Assembly: GCA_030998225.1 (NCBI GenBank)
Contig: JAPYXD010000738.1
Coordinates: forward strand, 2,356,001-2,420,000
Origin: Diplolepis rosae
Lineage: Eukaryota > Arthropoda > Insecta > Hymenoptera > Diplolepididae
Direction: 5' to 3'
DNA: 64,000 nucleotides
In this document: positions 1-11,333 of the stretch, in pieces
Numbering within the stretch: the stretch's first letter is position 1
Layout: every line of letters starts with the position of its first letter
Made by a program: the position numbers and the translations under genes
Notes under the pieces: model-generated
What the model was told of the DNA's origin: nothing
Database searches by the model: none
What the model saw: only the letters and a program-made list of their open reading frames with translations

Positions 1-432
1 TTCAAGGATTTCTGCTGCTATTTCTTGTATGCGTGTTGCGTAGGATAAAACACTTCCATTTTCCCACATATATATTCTACCTAAATCTCCTTGTAATTGG
101 TATACGGTTTTTGAAGGGGCAAAAATAGTTTTTAATTTTGATATGAAGTCTTCAAAATTATTATAATAATTTCCTATTATACATCTTCTTGCTTCTCCCG
201 TAAGTTTGCTTCTTAATAATTTTACCAAATTTGCTTCTGCATTTGAGACCATTTCTTTTGCTTCTTTGCAAGCTTCGATAAAAATTGTCAATGGTACTTT
301 ACTTGATCCGTCCAAATATGGCACAATCTCCAAAGCATCTCGTAGAGATACGTGTTGGTTTGTAGGTAAATTAATTATTTCGGTAGGTTGTTTGTCAAAT
401 AGAGAAAAAATAAAAGTTGCAAACAGTAAAAT
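1..432 (-). CDS. Ty3/gypsy-type gag fragment, runs off the window start
   Basis: Reading the minus strand from about 432 down to 1 gives an uninterrupted frame resembling the N-terminal half of gypsy-type Gag. A 'VPYLDGSSKVPLTIF' block leads into 'KLTGEARRCIIGNYYNNF' and 'FAPSKTVYQLQGDL', the usual order of a Gag capsid domain. Gag forms the cytoplasmic particle in which the element is reverse transcribed. No in-frame ATG precedes the conserved part before a stop at about 433-437, so the true start is lost or sits in another frame. A leader, primer-binding site and LTR follow at higher coordinates in the order expected for a minus-strand element. The rest of gag and all of pol lie outside the window. 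Confidence 0.7.
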   Translation of the reverse strand, partial: MLLFATFIFSLFDKQPTEIINLPTNQHVSLRDALEIVPYLDGSSKVPLTIFIEACKEAKEMVSNAEANLVKLLRSKLTGEARRCIIGNYYNNFEDFISKLKTIFAPSKTVYQLQGDLGRIYMWENGSVLSYATRIQEIAAEILE

Positions 433-790
433 GTGAGCACTTCAAGGTTTGCCTCACCCAAATAATGATGACCGTTCGATGAATCCAAAGAGGACTTATG
501 CTTTCGTGTGCTCTATTCTTTCTGTTTCAAACTTGAATTTAATCTTAGTTAACAAATGATGAATTCTTGCAAAAGATTTAATTAAAATTTACAAAAAAGT
601 TTTATTTAAAATTTGCGAACAATTTAAATTGAAATTTTGGAAAAAGATTTTATTTAGTTTCTTTCTATTCATTTATGTTTCATTTATTTAAATTTAAATT
701 TTTTAGCACTAAACACTTCTTCCACTTGAAATATAAGTCGTATTTTGTACAGGTTCCTTAATATCTAATTAGAAGGGGAATTTTCATAGT
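433..790 (-). other. Untranslated leader of the first gypsy-type element
   Basis: AT-rich leader between gag and the primer-binding site. The part around 415-540 resembles 51470-51600 and 61940-62070, the leaders of the two other gypsy-type elements in this window (shared GATGACCG..CAA, AAAAAGGACT and CTCGT blocks). No other coding signal was seen. Confidence 0.55.
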
Positions 791-809
791 TTCCCGGGCC
801 GATGCACCA
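791..809 (-). promoter_or_regulatory. Primer-binding site, tRNA-Gly type
   Basis: The plus strand reads TTCCCGGGCCGATGCACCA, the 3' end of an insect tRNA-Gly(GCC) with CCA and one extra G. On the minus strand this is the primer-binding site. It lies 16 bases from the LTR end at 826, on the side expected for a minus-strand element. Confidence 0.75.
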
Positions 810-825
810 AAAATAATAAAAGGGT

Positions 826-2570
826 ATGTATTGTCCTAGTTACTCACCTTATAAAGGGTTTCCCAATAAGGGTGATATGTTTTGAAATTGAAAAAAAACA
901 CTGAATATTCATTCGGAATTGATCGAAATCTTTTTTATTATATTGGATATTCTATGCCATTTATGATTTAAACAATATATCGGCTGAATGTCCCCCGAGA
1001 CTCTTCTTGCAAACCCGAATGCGTTCAAGCCAATTTTCGATGACTTTGTGGAGCATTTCTGGTGGTATGGCTGCTATAGCGGCTCGGATATTGGTTTCAA
1101 GCTCTCCAATTGTACGCATACGATTTTTAGGCTTAGTATCCAATAGAGTAAATTCACTCTCCAACTTATCGATTATTCGACGAATTGAGAGCGCGGATGG
1201 AGCAGAATGACGACCATATTTTGCACGATATGCTCTTTGAACACCGACAAAACTTCTCGAATTTTAATAAAATAATTGGACAATTTCCAAACGTTGTGGA
1301 AGCGTGAAACTACTCGTGATTAAATGGCAAACCTTACTGATGACAACTGACAGCAGACGTCAAAAATTTCAGTTCAAATGAGCCCGATAGGGACATTCAA
1401 AATCATATCACCCCTATTGGGAAACCCTGTATTATATTATTTATTTTTCCTCGTTTTTTGTTCAGAAAAGAGACCTGAAAAGATTTCTTAACCGAAACAA
1501 GGGTTGAGGATAGCCAACAGTAAAGCTCAAGAATATCACAATTATTAACCCTTTTATTAAATATTTTAAATACAAATGTGATAGAAATTCCCCTTGAAAA
1601 TTCCTCCTGGAAAGCAGCTTGAAAATGAAAGGGGGAGAATTTATATATTTATTCAAGTATTAAATTAGGGACTTGATAAAAATTTGGTACTTACCGAAAT
1701 TGTTTCTAGTTAATGGTTCGAGTCCCCAAAATTTTTATGTGTCCTTGGTACAATGTTGAGGTCAATTTATGTGAATCCAATTAGATATTTAAAATCCTCT
1801 TGCAGTACTGATAATCCAATTAATATTCACAATGATGAACGATCTGATAAACTGATAGAAATGAGTGACGGTTGAAATCGCTTTCTGAGAAAAGTACTGA
1901 GTTCCGAACTTGAAGTTACTTTTCTAGGAGAACTCCGGGGTTGAAGATAGTCTGGAAGTCACTTGTTACTTTTCTGAGGAGAGATGCGATTCTGAAGATG
2001 GTCCGACGGACACTTATTACTTTTCTGAGAAGAGATGCGATTCTGAAGATGGTCCGATGGTCACTGAAGATTTGCGGATTTGCAGGTGCTCTTATAGACT
2101 GTTTTTTCAGTCGATACCTACATGAAATCCGCCATTTTTCGATCGATACTGACATGACATTGTAAGATGCTCCCTAAAAGCTTTTCTTCCACCCAGATGA
2201 CACCATAATTGTTTCCACGAAGATTTCAACACTTTCTTTTATTTGTATCCATAGCGACAACATTCTAATTTTAGTCCCACTCAGTAACAGGTCTTCTAAA
2301 TTTTCCTGCGTGTTCCTCTGGCTTCCCTATTTCCCTTAGGTGAATGGACTATGCAGGAAGTATAGGGTTAATGGTTTGTGTACATAACGCATTATAACGC
2401 ATTCCGATGGGGTTCCCCAATGAATACAATTTCGTTTTGTCTAGACATTTAGGGCTTTTCGACGAACGATATATAGAGATACCTGTTGCTTTTACATGCT
2501 TAATACTTTTTAAATTATTAATTTTACACATATTATTTTGTAAATAAATATTGAGTCGCGGGACGTGACA
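826..2570 (-). repeat. 5' LTR of first gypsy-type element (with nested Tc1-like element)
   Basis: On the minus strand this starts TGTCACGTCCCGCGACT and ends GGACAATACA. It aligns over its whole length, in opposite orientation, with the solo LTR at 33647-35722, which fixes both borders. It is 1745 bp long, of which 576 bp is the element at 854-1429. A short GATGGTCCGA/ACTTTTCTGAGA repeat at 1960-2070 is repeated within the LTR. The neighbouring primer site and gag make this the 5' LTR. The flank at 2571 is GATT; its partner lies outside the window. Confidence 0.8.
854..1429 (-). mobile_element. Internally deleted Tc1/mariner-like element (TTTCCCAATA family), copy 1
   Basis: The inverted ends read AAGGGTTTCCCAATAAGGG at the left and the reverse complement of CCCTATTGGGAAACCCTG at the right, flanked by TA at 852-853 and 1430-1431. 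On the minus strand 1164-961 encodes 67 residues: the N-terminal motif MESEFTLLDTKPKNRMRT joined directly to a transposase C-terminus (AAIAAIPPEMLHKVIENW, then a GGHSADILFK tail). The catalytic core is deleted, so the copy is non-autonomous. A second copy of the family at 22239-22995 kept a different part of the gene. Confidence 0.8.
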
Positions 2571-2578
2571 GATTTATA

Positions 2579-2740
2579 GCATTAGGTGAAGATCCTTATG
2601 TAATTGGAGAGCAAAATAATGTTGTTTATGAAATTTCTTGTAATTGTGGTAAGTGTTATGTGGGTCATAGTCTTATCAAAATTACAGACATCGAACACTT
2701 AAATTCTGCTTATAATATGATTCTGGATTTCCTATCTTAA
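2579..2740 (+). pseudogene. Penelope-like element GIY-YIG endonuclease fragment
   Basis: A 53-codon frame contains NNVVYEISCNCGKCYVGH, matching the GIY-YIG endonuclease entry of Penelope-like retroelements (usually 'vYxIxCxxCxxxYiGqT'), followed by a downstream EH. In the family this nuclease nicks target DNA for insertion. Only the start of the domain is present before a stop at 2738-2740, so it is a dead scrap. It abuts the LTR at 2570, which may have cut into the Penelope copy. A hammerhead-like motif lies about 500 bases downstream. Confidence 0.6.
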
Positions 2741-3242
2741 TTATAATTTCGATATAATTATTCTTGTTGTAACTTTTGAATATTTTCATAAATTTGTCTC
2801 TATTTCTTAATTTTAATTTTAATTTTGATTTGATAGCTATTGTATATGTTAACATTTCAATAACATTAGATTTTATTATACTTGTCAGTATTGTGAGGTC
2901 ATTTCATGATATTTGACTTCAGTTTATATTTATAATTTCAAGTGGCATGACGTTATTTCTCCTCTACTTCGAAAATTTAAATTTAAAGCTAACTCAGAAA
3001 AATTTTATTTATTTTACTCAGTGATATTTTTGTTTTGTTCGAATATTTAGGTTTTTTACTTATTTTGGTAAATATATTTTTTATCACCTCATAAAAAAAT
3101 TTTAAAATTTTTGTTTTCTTTTCAAGTTTTCATAAAATAATAACTTCTTTAGATTTAATTAATCTGACTATTATTGATTGACCTCACATTCAATTTTACT
3201 ATCCTCTCTGTGATGTACGCTTCATTGGCTAATTTCTTGTAT
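2741..3242. other. AT-rich stretch without a recognisable gene
   Basis: Very AT-rich sequence with no usable reading frame. Its place between a Penelope endonuclease remnant and a hammerhead-like motif suggests Penelope 3' untranslated sequence, but nothing in it proves that. Confidence 0.4.
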
Positions 3243-3281
3243 GCCTTGATGATGCCTCTGGAGATGAGGCGAAGCGTTGCC
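3243..3281 (+). ncRNA. Degenerate hammerhead-ribozyme-like motif
   Basis: The sequence contains TTGATGA, then a perfect 5-bp stem GCCTC/GAGGC with loop TGGAGAT, then GAAGC. The hammerhead core is CUGANGA, stem II, GAAAC, so the order and spacing fit with two core changes (C to T, and A to G). Hammerhead motifs are known in the terminal repeats of Penelope-like elements, and one such remnant lies just upstream. The core changes make activity unlikely. Confidence 0.35.
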
Positions 3282-4513
3282 AAAAATTTATAATAAGAAT
3301 ATACTGATTGTCCAATTTATACTCAATTTATTGAACATTGAATTGATCCCTACTATACATATAAACTCATTTGAAAACTTAGTAAGAACGTCCTAAAATC
3401 AATATTCAAAGCTACATTAAATTACTATAAATTCATTAGTCTTTATTTTCTTCTATATAAGTTCATGTCCTTTTTTTATACATTCATCAAATCTTTCAAA
3501 TTTAGTTTCCAAAGCTTTTACCCTCCATTTAGTTGTTTATTTTATTATAACAATTATAAATAAAAATAAGGATCAAAAGATAGTCGAAAAGAAATTTGAT
3601 ATTTAAATTCAACTAATTATTTTCTCAATCATTAAAATAATTGCCCACACAACATAACCTCTCCAATGACTAAAATAATAATGTTTTCGAAATTACAAAA
3701 CTTCACCAGATAAGATTCAGTCAGTACCGGCTTTTTAGGCGGATTTGGTTCAATCCGTTTCCTCCCTTTTTTTAATTAAAATAAACAATGATGATAGTAA
3801 TAAAGAACAATATGCATTTTAAAAAAAAGGTGTAGCGATTCAAGTTTGTAGGTTTCCCTTTTTGGTGATAAACAATTTTTAAAATTGGAACAGAATTCTC
3901 TAGCGAGTATGCGGTCTTCCTTCTGAAATGCCTGTATCAGCTTCATGGAGATCGCGGCGGCTGTAGGTGTCCTTTAAGGTCGGCTAACTCCCTATCGGCG
4001 TTGGTGGTTTCGGATTACCCTTCCGGGTGAACTGCCTCGAAGACCATGATGAATCTGGAGTGGTTAGGTGGTAGGCAAGCCTTATGATAAGATTTTGAGC
4101 GTCCTTGTTGTCTGTACAAGGACAGTCCTTAGTATGAGCAACAATTATGCTCCGAGTTCTAGGGCACTGTTGGAAGTGTTCGATATTGAAATAGGGCACT
4201 ACGAGCCCTTACCATATCCAACGACCCGTGGTTCGAGATTTGAGCAAATCGGTTGCATCAGATTTGCATGTAATAGGTGCAAGGTAACGTCCGCCATTCT
4301 GCACAATGTCATTCAAGCTTCCTAGTATTTTCAAATGATTTTTCATAGTTTTTAATAGTAAATTAACATGATTGTTAAAAATTTGTCCTATTTCATCTAT
4401 ATAAACGAACTTTGAGGTTTCAGAGAACATATTGGTTGTAATTTCTTCATAGTTTTATGGAATGTATAAGGAAAGCCTTGCATATATATATATACTGTTA
4501 AAAATAGCTACCG
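3282..4513. other. Unassigned low-coding stretch
   Basis: No gene was recognised. 3900-4330 is less AT-rich than its surroundings and carries overlapping short frames on both strands (for example 4430-4209 minus, 73 codons) that match no family I know. It could be an old TE fragment. 4480-4490 has a short TA run. Confidence 0.3.
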
Positions 4514-5501
4514 CACTGAGAGAAGGTATTAGTCGTGGCTACCCATTTTTATATATAAAAAAAGGGTCACAAGTATGTTTTCACTCTGTATCATCTAAAC
4601 ACCTTAGTTCTTACAGCTAGATTAACTAAGTAGCAATAATTAAACATTTTTATTAAAACTTACAAAATCCGATCAGTCGGTCCGTTTTGTAGCCGGGACT
4701 ATTTTCATGCATTCCCACATTGTATTGATCTTATAATAGAAGTTACCAATACGTTTTTGCAAAACTTACTAATTGCGTTAATTGCTATTACTATTTGTCC
4801 AGTTTAGTTATTACAAAAAAAAATATTTTTTTTCGACATCACGGAAAATAGTTGTATTAAAAACTATTTCAATATCTTAATTAGAAACTGATAAATTTTT
4901 TCATCCGTACATGATTAAAATAGTAATTCCAACTTTAAAAATTTAAAAAAATGTTAAGTTCATCATTCTATCTATTTTATTTCGGTTAAAGTCGGTGGAA
5001 ACTTTCTTAGGTTAGAATTGCTTAGGAGAAAAACTTTTTAATTATGGTTTTTCAAAATGTAACAAAGGATGATAATTGTTGACATATTTTTCATCACAGA
5101 CTGCACAACAGTTTACAATTATACTTTAAAATTACCATGGTTTAATTCTTTTCATTTTGATGAAGAACAAAAGCAAAATTTTAAGTAATCAATGTATGTG
5201 ACGATTTCAAAACGATTCACAACAGTTGATAAGCAGGAAATATCTAATTCGTCTATACAATTATTTCTTAAAGTTTACTATCATCAAAGATTTATGATTA
5301 CACGAAATATTACATATGAAAATAAAATAATTACTTTTCTCAAACTTAATGAATTTGATCACTTTTACAAAAAACAAATAGCATACTTAGTTCCATAGAC
5401 TTTTGAGCATTGGAAAGTTTTACAAAATTTTTAGTACTGCTTACTAAAAATAAATAGTTGTGACCTTTTAGTCAGCACAACCAATAGGATTTCTCTCAGT
5501 G
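4514..5501. mobile_element. Candidate MITE with CACTGAGAGAA ends, copy 1
   Basis: The left end CACTGAGAGAAGG and the right end TTTCTCTCAGTG form an inverted pair 988 bp apart around AT-rich, non-coding DNA. The same termini bound the insertion at 34291-35246, where a TA duplication and an empty-site comparison prove mobility. Here the flanks (CCG and TGT) show no clear TA duplication, so this copy is older or its ends are eroded. Confidence 0.45.
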
Positions 5502-6097
5502 TGTGATTTCCCGAAACACGTGACTGGAGCTTTATTCAGTTACAGCTTCGTAAAATTAGGATAGAATTTTAGAAAATGTAGTTATATTTTAATAAATTTA
5601 AGAAACAATTTCTTGATTTTTAGTTACAAAATGTTGAATACTCTGACACTTGTATTTGGAAATTCTAGAACTTGTAACAGTAATAATTTGTAGTTTTGGG
5701 TAAATGGAGTTTTATGCAGTTACATGTAACATATTTTTTTGTTTGGCCAAAAAAAATTTTTTTGCAAGTATACGATTTGTCGAATTTTCTAAGAAATGAT
5801 ATTTTCGACATAGCAAGCGCACTTTCAAGCCTGTTTATCTTGAAAACAATTGTTCGCACGAAAAATTTTCCAATTTACGAAAATTAGGGTTTTGACTCTT
5901 CTTTACAGACATTGTTGCGAAAAAATTGTTTAAATATTTTTTAACATACAAAAGTAAAGAAATAAACGCAAAATCGTTTTTTTTCAAACTTGGCCCCTTT
6001 AGAAATTTTTTTCTTTGTGGTTTTACATTCTTTGAAGTCTGTTATAAAATATGACGATTGAATCAAAATGGCTGGATCATTGATTCGGAAGTTATGG
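5502..6097. other. AT-rich stretch without a recognisable gene
   Basis: No coding, RNA or repeat signal that I can support. The short frames at 5665-5887 on opposite strands overlap one another and have AT-driven composition. Confidence 0.4.
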
Positions 6098-6261
6098 AAT
6101 TTTGAAGAGCATCGCGCAGCCTCGCGCGCCATCCGGGCGCTTCCACACGCGGCGAGCGTTTATCTTTACTTTTAGGGCTAATAACTTACGCCCGGTAAAA
6201 CGCTCGCCGCGTGTGGAAGCTCCTGGATGGCGCGCGAGGCTGCGCGAGGGTCTTCAAAATT
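6098..6261. repeat. GC-rich foldback (inverted repeat, ~64-bp arms)
   Basis: Arms at 6098-6161 and 6197-6261 are nearly perfect reverse complements, from AATTTTGAAGAGC through CGCGCAGCCTCGCGCGCC and TTCCACACGCGGCGAGCG. They surround a 35-base AT-rich loop. The arms are strikingly CpG- and GC-rich in an AT-rich region. It could be a small foldback transposon, or could form a stable hairpin RNA. A TA microsatellite follows at 6262. Confidence 0.7.
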
Positions 6262-7079
6262 ATATATATATATATATATAAATACTTTATATTTATATAT
6301 TTAATTTTTCAAGAATTTGAAATCTTACTGTTGTATATATATGAGCATTTCTTAAGAACCTCTCACTTTTCAGTAAAAAAAATAAAGGGAAAAACTTTTG
6401 TAGGTATAACGCTGAGAATTTCACAATAAAACATAATAAAACATTTCATATGTTCGCTACTAAATATCTTATTTCAAAACTCTAAATATGAACTGCAAAT
6501 ATTTTGCCTACTTAATTTCAGCACTTTTAATTCAAAAAGGTCAATCCTTGATGTTTTATTTTACCATATAACATATTAAATATTTCAATACTTTAAGGAG
6601 ATACCAAATTTACGTGGTTTGAAATCTGATTTTTGGATTTCTACTTTTAGCGTTTCTGACTTGAAAACGTTGATTCTTATACTTTTTCTTGAAGTTTTTG
6701 AACTCACAAATAACAATTTTCATGTTTATGTTAAAGTTTCAGCTAATACATTTTCAAATTTCAACATTTTATTCTTCAAGGGAACGTTATGAAGGTGGAG
6801 ACGTTTTCAACTTTATTTTCTTTTATAACAAACAATATAACCCACGGTGTTACGTTTTAACTCGCGGGGAATTTTATGTCGGTAACTGAAGACAACGCGT
6901 TTTTCAGAAATGACGTATACTTTGACTCGCTGATTTTCTGTAAACAGAAAAAGATAACGAGGTAATTTCATTAGATTTCACGTCTTTTTTTCTTTTTTTT
7001 GAACAACTTCCCGAGTGTTTCGACAGAGGAGGTCTTCCACCTAAAAATAAAGCTTGTTTTGAACAAAGAGCGTCACTAT
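6262..7079. other. Unassigned stretch
   Basis: Starts with a (TA)n run, then AT-rich DNA with no recognisable gene. The short open frames at 6211-6429 and 6689-6889 have no family resemblance. Confidence 0.35.
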
Positions 7080-8809
7080 TGTGACGTCCTAAGTTTTAAA
7101 TTAATATAAATATTTCCTACCTAAAGTCTAGAGCCAATTACCCTGGCTATGTTCCTCTGTTTATTGGTAAAATTAACAATTAACCGGGTAGAGGACAAGC
7201 CAAATGAATCAAATTACAATTATTGTTAATAATAATTTGTTATAAAAATACAAATTTTATTTTAACCCAAGCGACTTTTTAGTTGTTGGTTGCAGGCTGT
7301 TTTCCTTTGGTTGGTCGAGTCTGATTGGTCCAACCTTAAAGAAAAACACACCGTGAGTCTAAAGGGCTCAAAAGAAAAGAGAACTTTAATAAAAACAAGT
7401 TATTTGACTTACCGGTTGTTCTTGATGAGGTGGCCTCTTGAAAGCGATAATCCTTTAAGTTCTGTGTATCCTCTGCTAATCGGGTACCTCCCCTAATTAT
7501 CCTTGTTGACCAACAGTGACAGGTCAATCCTTTGTTCAACCGGTATCCTTATTTTGATACCTCCATTACAATGACACTAAATCCAGTTTTATTGAAATTC
7601 ACTCCGTTGTTATTATATTGGTTTTCCCGAACACGTGGAAATTACGGCCACTTAGATTTATTGCGGTACGGCGACGAAAACCGGTTCTAACGATGCTGCT
7701 TGATCGTACGCTACCTTAGACTCCCTTAGACTCCCTTAGACTCGACTTAGACGCGCTTAGACTAGTGTTTAGGCCTTGCAGCCTGGCTTATATTGTCGTC
7801 TGTAGTCTCAACTCGTAGGTAGAAAGTATGGGAATTTGAGTTCCATGGTTTCAATAGCTTTTTCGAAGTCCATTAGAATCTTAGGTGTCAGTGTGGTGAG
7901 TTGAGACTATGGGCCAGTTTGCTGGTGTGCTGCGTTGGTGAGCTTAGGGACTCACACCGATTTTCCAAGTCCGTGTGGGTCATGCTTTCGTGGTGTGGGT
8001 GTACTCACATCTTCTCAAGTGCTGTGTAAACCCGTATCATCAGGTTTTTAGGTAAATTTAGTCGCAAGGGTCAATGACATTGTTTGTATACATAGGTAAG
8101 TAATAGAGTAATTATAATACAATTGTTGTACATAAATGGTTATTATGATTTGTTTGAATTCTATTAATCTTTATATTTAAACATTGTTTTTGTTTATAAA
8201 ATAACATTAATAATAATAATAGTGATTTGAATAGTTATTAAAAAGAACGTATTTTATAATTAATTGCTGATTGTTGATTAACATCAAATAAGAATATTAA
8301 CTATAATGATAATTATTATAAACATTATTATTATAAAATTTGAAGTATCACTATTGTTATATAATATAAGTGATTGATAATTATTGCAAATACAAAAATT
8401 GAAGTAACATTGTTATTATTTAATATTTGTTGCATTTTGACAATTATTTTTAATAACAATATAAAATATTAATAATAATAGTGATTAATAATAATTTTAA
8501 ATACAAGGGTTGTAGTAATATTGTTATTATGTAACATTTGTTGCATTTCGTTAATTATTATTATTAACAATAGTAATAATAATAGTTAATAATAATAAAA
8601 GCTAATATTTGTTGTAAATAGTATTTTATCAATAAAATAAATTGTTTATTGATATTTTAGTTAATATTGATAGTGAAATTATTCATAAGAACAATTAAAT
8701 GTATCTAGCAACAATATTTATAACAACAATAAAACGTGTTATATGATATAATAGCATAATAGTATTATATAATTATAATATATAATATATCTGTCATGGA
8801 TACGTGACA
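7080..8809 (+). repeat. Solo LTR, third LTR family (TSD CTAT)
   Basis: Begins TGTGACGTCCTAAG and ends ATGGATACGTGACA, flanked on both sides by CTAT (7076-7079 and 8810-8813). No internal retrotransposon sequence adjoins it, so it is a solo LTR left by LTR-LTR recombination. It is homologous in reverse orientation to 14542-16228. Landmarks shared with that copy are CCGGGTAGAGGACAAGCC (about 7185) and the long TAA/ATT-rich tract (8110-8790). Short tandem CTTAGACTCC units lie at about 7717-7745. Confidence 0.85.
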
Positions 8810-9637
8810 CTATTATCATTTATAAAAAGAAAATCCCACGTCCCCTTGTTGTGAAACCATCACAAGGAAAACTTGAAAATTTTACGTTACAAACTGAGCG
8901 GAGATATCAGTTTTGACCAGCGTATTTTTAAACAACATTCGAGTAGTCGTCCTGGTCAGTTATCATCATTGATCTTAGCTACAGTGCTCCGCTGAACACG
9001 ATCCATCTCCGACAACTTCTTTCTCCACCTGATAAGGCATTTAGATATGGATATAAAAAAGTCAGCAACGGCCAGCAATGTCCATTTTCTTCAAAGAAAG
9101 GGCTTCAAAGCGGGCTGGCTGCTGAAAAGGGCAGGTTTGGATTTTTAGAGTGAGTCCTATGATGCCTCTCTCGCGTATAAAACAGCACAAACTCTCAAAA
9201 GGTGCAGATTTGGTTGTAAGTAGTGTGAATTGCGATGTCCCCTAAGGCTTCAAAGAAATTACACTGTCAGGAGAGGAAATTTTACAACAGTTCCGATGTC
9301 GCAAAAAATCGCCTTCAAAGGAACTGATGTGAAGAAATCTTGAGAGTTGAAAAGATTCTCTGAGTCTATTGCCTAGGTGGTGATACAATGCACCCAGGCA
9401 AGAAACGAGCTCTTTTCTGAAATTTGTACCGAGCGCGAGAATCGACTTCTGACCTACGTAGAGGCAGGTGTTCCAGACGAAGTAATTTTTGTTCATATCT
9501 GACTACTCGTCATTTCGGTTTGTTTCTGATTTGTCGCTAATTGTCCGTACTTTCGTAGAGTTTATCAAAGGAAGGGCCAACAACAATACTTGATAACGAT
9601 TAAAAAATTTTACTTATTCGAAAGAAACGACCAATCG
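8810..9637. other. Unassigned stretch between solo LTR and mariner remnant
   Basis: Moderate GC compared with the LTR. An 84-codon frame lies on the minus strand (9496-9242) but I recognise no family, and neither strand shows a longer conserved protein. It may be an eroded TE. Confidence 0.3.
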
Positions 9638-10406
9638 AAATTAATTTGTACTTAGGAACATTAGAAGCTCGATTGACAAAAATTTCCATTTATGAAAATG
9701 AAGTGTTGATTTTCTTCTTTCATTCGAAGAAAACGGCGGTTGAAGCGCATCGAGAGCTCCAGAAAGTTTACGGAGATGCTGCTCTAAGTGAAACAATGTG
9801 CCGTGATTGGTTCCATCGCTTCAAAGACGGTGATTTCGATGTTGACGACCGTCGCGTGAAGGAAGTATAAAACCTTCGAAGACGCTGATGTTATTTATCA
9901 TGAGCTGTTGAAACCGAACAAAACAATCAATAGGGAACGGTATCGAACGCACTTGATGCGATTGAGTCGAGCACTGCGTGGAAAACGGGCACAATACGAG
10001 CATTGGAACGAAAAAGTGATTCTAAAGCATGACAATGCTCGGCCTCACGTTGCTACACCCGTTAAAACCTACCTGGAAACCCTCAAATGGGAAGTCCTAC
10101 CCCACCCGCCGTATTCCCCAGATATTGCACCGTCCAATTATTACTTGCTCCGGTCGATGGCACATGGTCTGTCTGATCAGCAGTTCCGCTCATATGAAGA
10201 CATCGAAAAATGGCTTGATTCGTGGATAGCCTCAAAAGATGAAAACTTTTACCTTAACGGTATTTGAGCTCTACCAGAAAGATGGGCAAAAGCTGTAGCT
10301 AACGATGGGCAATACTTTGAATGATTCATTTGCAACCATTTTTTCACAATAAAGTTGCATTATTTTCTTCAAAAAAAAAAGCGGGAACTTAGTTGCGCAC
10401 CTAATA
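9638..10406 (+). mobile_element. Mariner deletion derivative (mauritiana/cecropia-like)
   Basis: Contains both halves of a mariner-type transposase gene with the middle missing. The right end carries GCGGGAACTTAGTTGCGCAC, a typical mariner terminus. A matching left inverted repeat was not found, so the left border is approximate. Confidence 0.7.
9646..10326 (+). pseudogene. Mariner transposase, internally deleted
   Basis: Encodes a DD34D mariner transposase remnant. 9646-9870 gives the helix-turn-helix N-terminus (KKTAVEAHRELQKVYGDAAL, CRDWFHRFKDGDFDVDD). The frame then shifts and jumps from KTFEDAD straight to YHELLKPNKTI, losing roughly 140 residues that include the first catalytic Asp. 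9908-10267 holds the second catalytic block HDNARPHVATPVKTYLETLK and HPPYSPDIAPSNYYL, in which the usual third Asp (PSD) has become Asn. An in-frame TGA at 10266-10268 precedes the final ALPERWAKAVANDGQYFE. Non-functional. Confidence 0.85.
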
Positions 10407-10689
10407 TGAAAAAAAGTGCAGGAAATACAATAAAATGTTAATTCACGATTGAGAAAGGAAGAGGAAAATATCGAATTCTTTTCGAATCGAGTGTAATAAA
10501 ATTTTTTTATAATAATAATCTATTTTATTAATAAATAATCTATAGAATAATTACATATGTACTCGTATATATTTCAACTTAGAAGTACATGACAATATAA
10601 CACGCTGAGTTACAGCTGTCTAATTATTCTCTCCTCTATTTCAAAAAATGTTTGGAAAAAATATCTAAACTTAAATCAGTTCTTATAAG
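10407..10689. other. AT-rich spacer
   Basis: No gene or repeat recognised. Confidence 0.4.
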
Positions 10690-10940
10690 TGTTGCTTTTT
10701 ATCAAAAACATAGTTGAAACTCTTATATCATTAACTTTTTTATTTCACAAGCGCAGTTGAAACTCTTTTATTGTGAACTTTTTTATCACAAATGTATTAG
10801 AAAATTTTGAATTATTATCTCTTTTTTATCACAAACATAGTTGAAATTCTTATATTATTACCCCTTTTTTATCACGAACCTAGTTGAAACTCTTATATTA
10901 TCAAATTTTTGTATCAGAAAAGTAGTTAAAACTTCGCCCG
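10690..10940. repeat. Degenerate minisatellite, ~55-60-bp unit
   Basis: About five imperfect copies of a unit like TTTTTATCACAAACATAG followed by TTGAAACTCTTATATTATTA, visible at about 10700, 10742, 10830, 10870 and 10915. Non-coding. Confidence 0.6.
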
Positions 10941-11029
10941 CATATTTTGGATAACAAACAACGCTATAACACAATTATTTACTATCACTAGTCAGCTTCG
11001 ACTCAGGAATACAGAAGCCCCATTTTTTC

Positions 11030-11292
11030 AGGTCACACATCTTCATTAACGGACGCAAGTGGTTCATTATTTCCATGAACAGAAATTTTATCCATGCCGT
11101 CTGTATCACTTTCGTCATGCAATATTTGAAACTGTCCTTGATCAAATCCTACGCCCTTTTTACTTGCTGAATTGAAATTTTCGGGTTGTTTGTTTTATCT
11201 GTGTCATAATTAAGGCATTCTGTGCGTTCCTTATCCGGCAGCTGTGATTTCTCTGGGTTATCTATACCTTCTAATTCCTAAATTTTTTGTCG
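11030..11292 (-). pseudogene. Unrecognised acidic coding remnant
   Basis: On the minus strand an acceptor-like TTTAG is followed by a frame reading ELEGIDNPEKSQLPDKERTE, ending at a TAG just after IQQVKRA. The +1 frame continues at once with VGFDQGQFQILHDESDTDG and NEPLASVNEDV, then TGA. The break lies in a run of five A (GTAAAAAGG). One missing A would explain it, as either mutation or sequence error. Composition and codons look protein-coding and unlike the flanking AT-rich DNA. I do not recognise the protein. It lies on the same strand as the two exons at 11334-11780. Confidence 0.4.
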
Positions 11293-11333
11293 TGGAAATG
11301 AAATCGAAATAATTAATGCACCCCTTGAATCAT

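Noticed and set aside
8110..8790. TAA-rich tract as a satellite or origin
   Set aside because: It is internal to an LTR with clear borders and recurs in the sister LTR at 14560-15300.
9242..9496. 84-codon minus-strand frame as a gene
   Set aside because: No recognisable domain and no supporting context; chance opening cannot be excluded.
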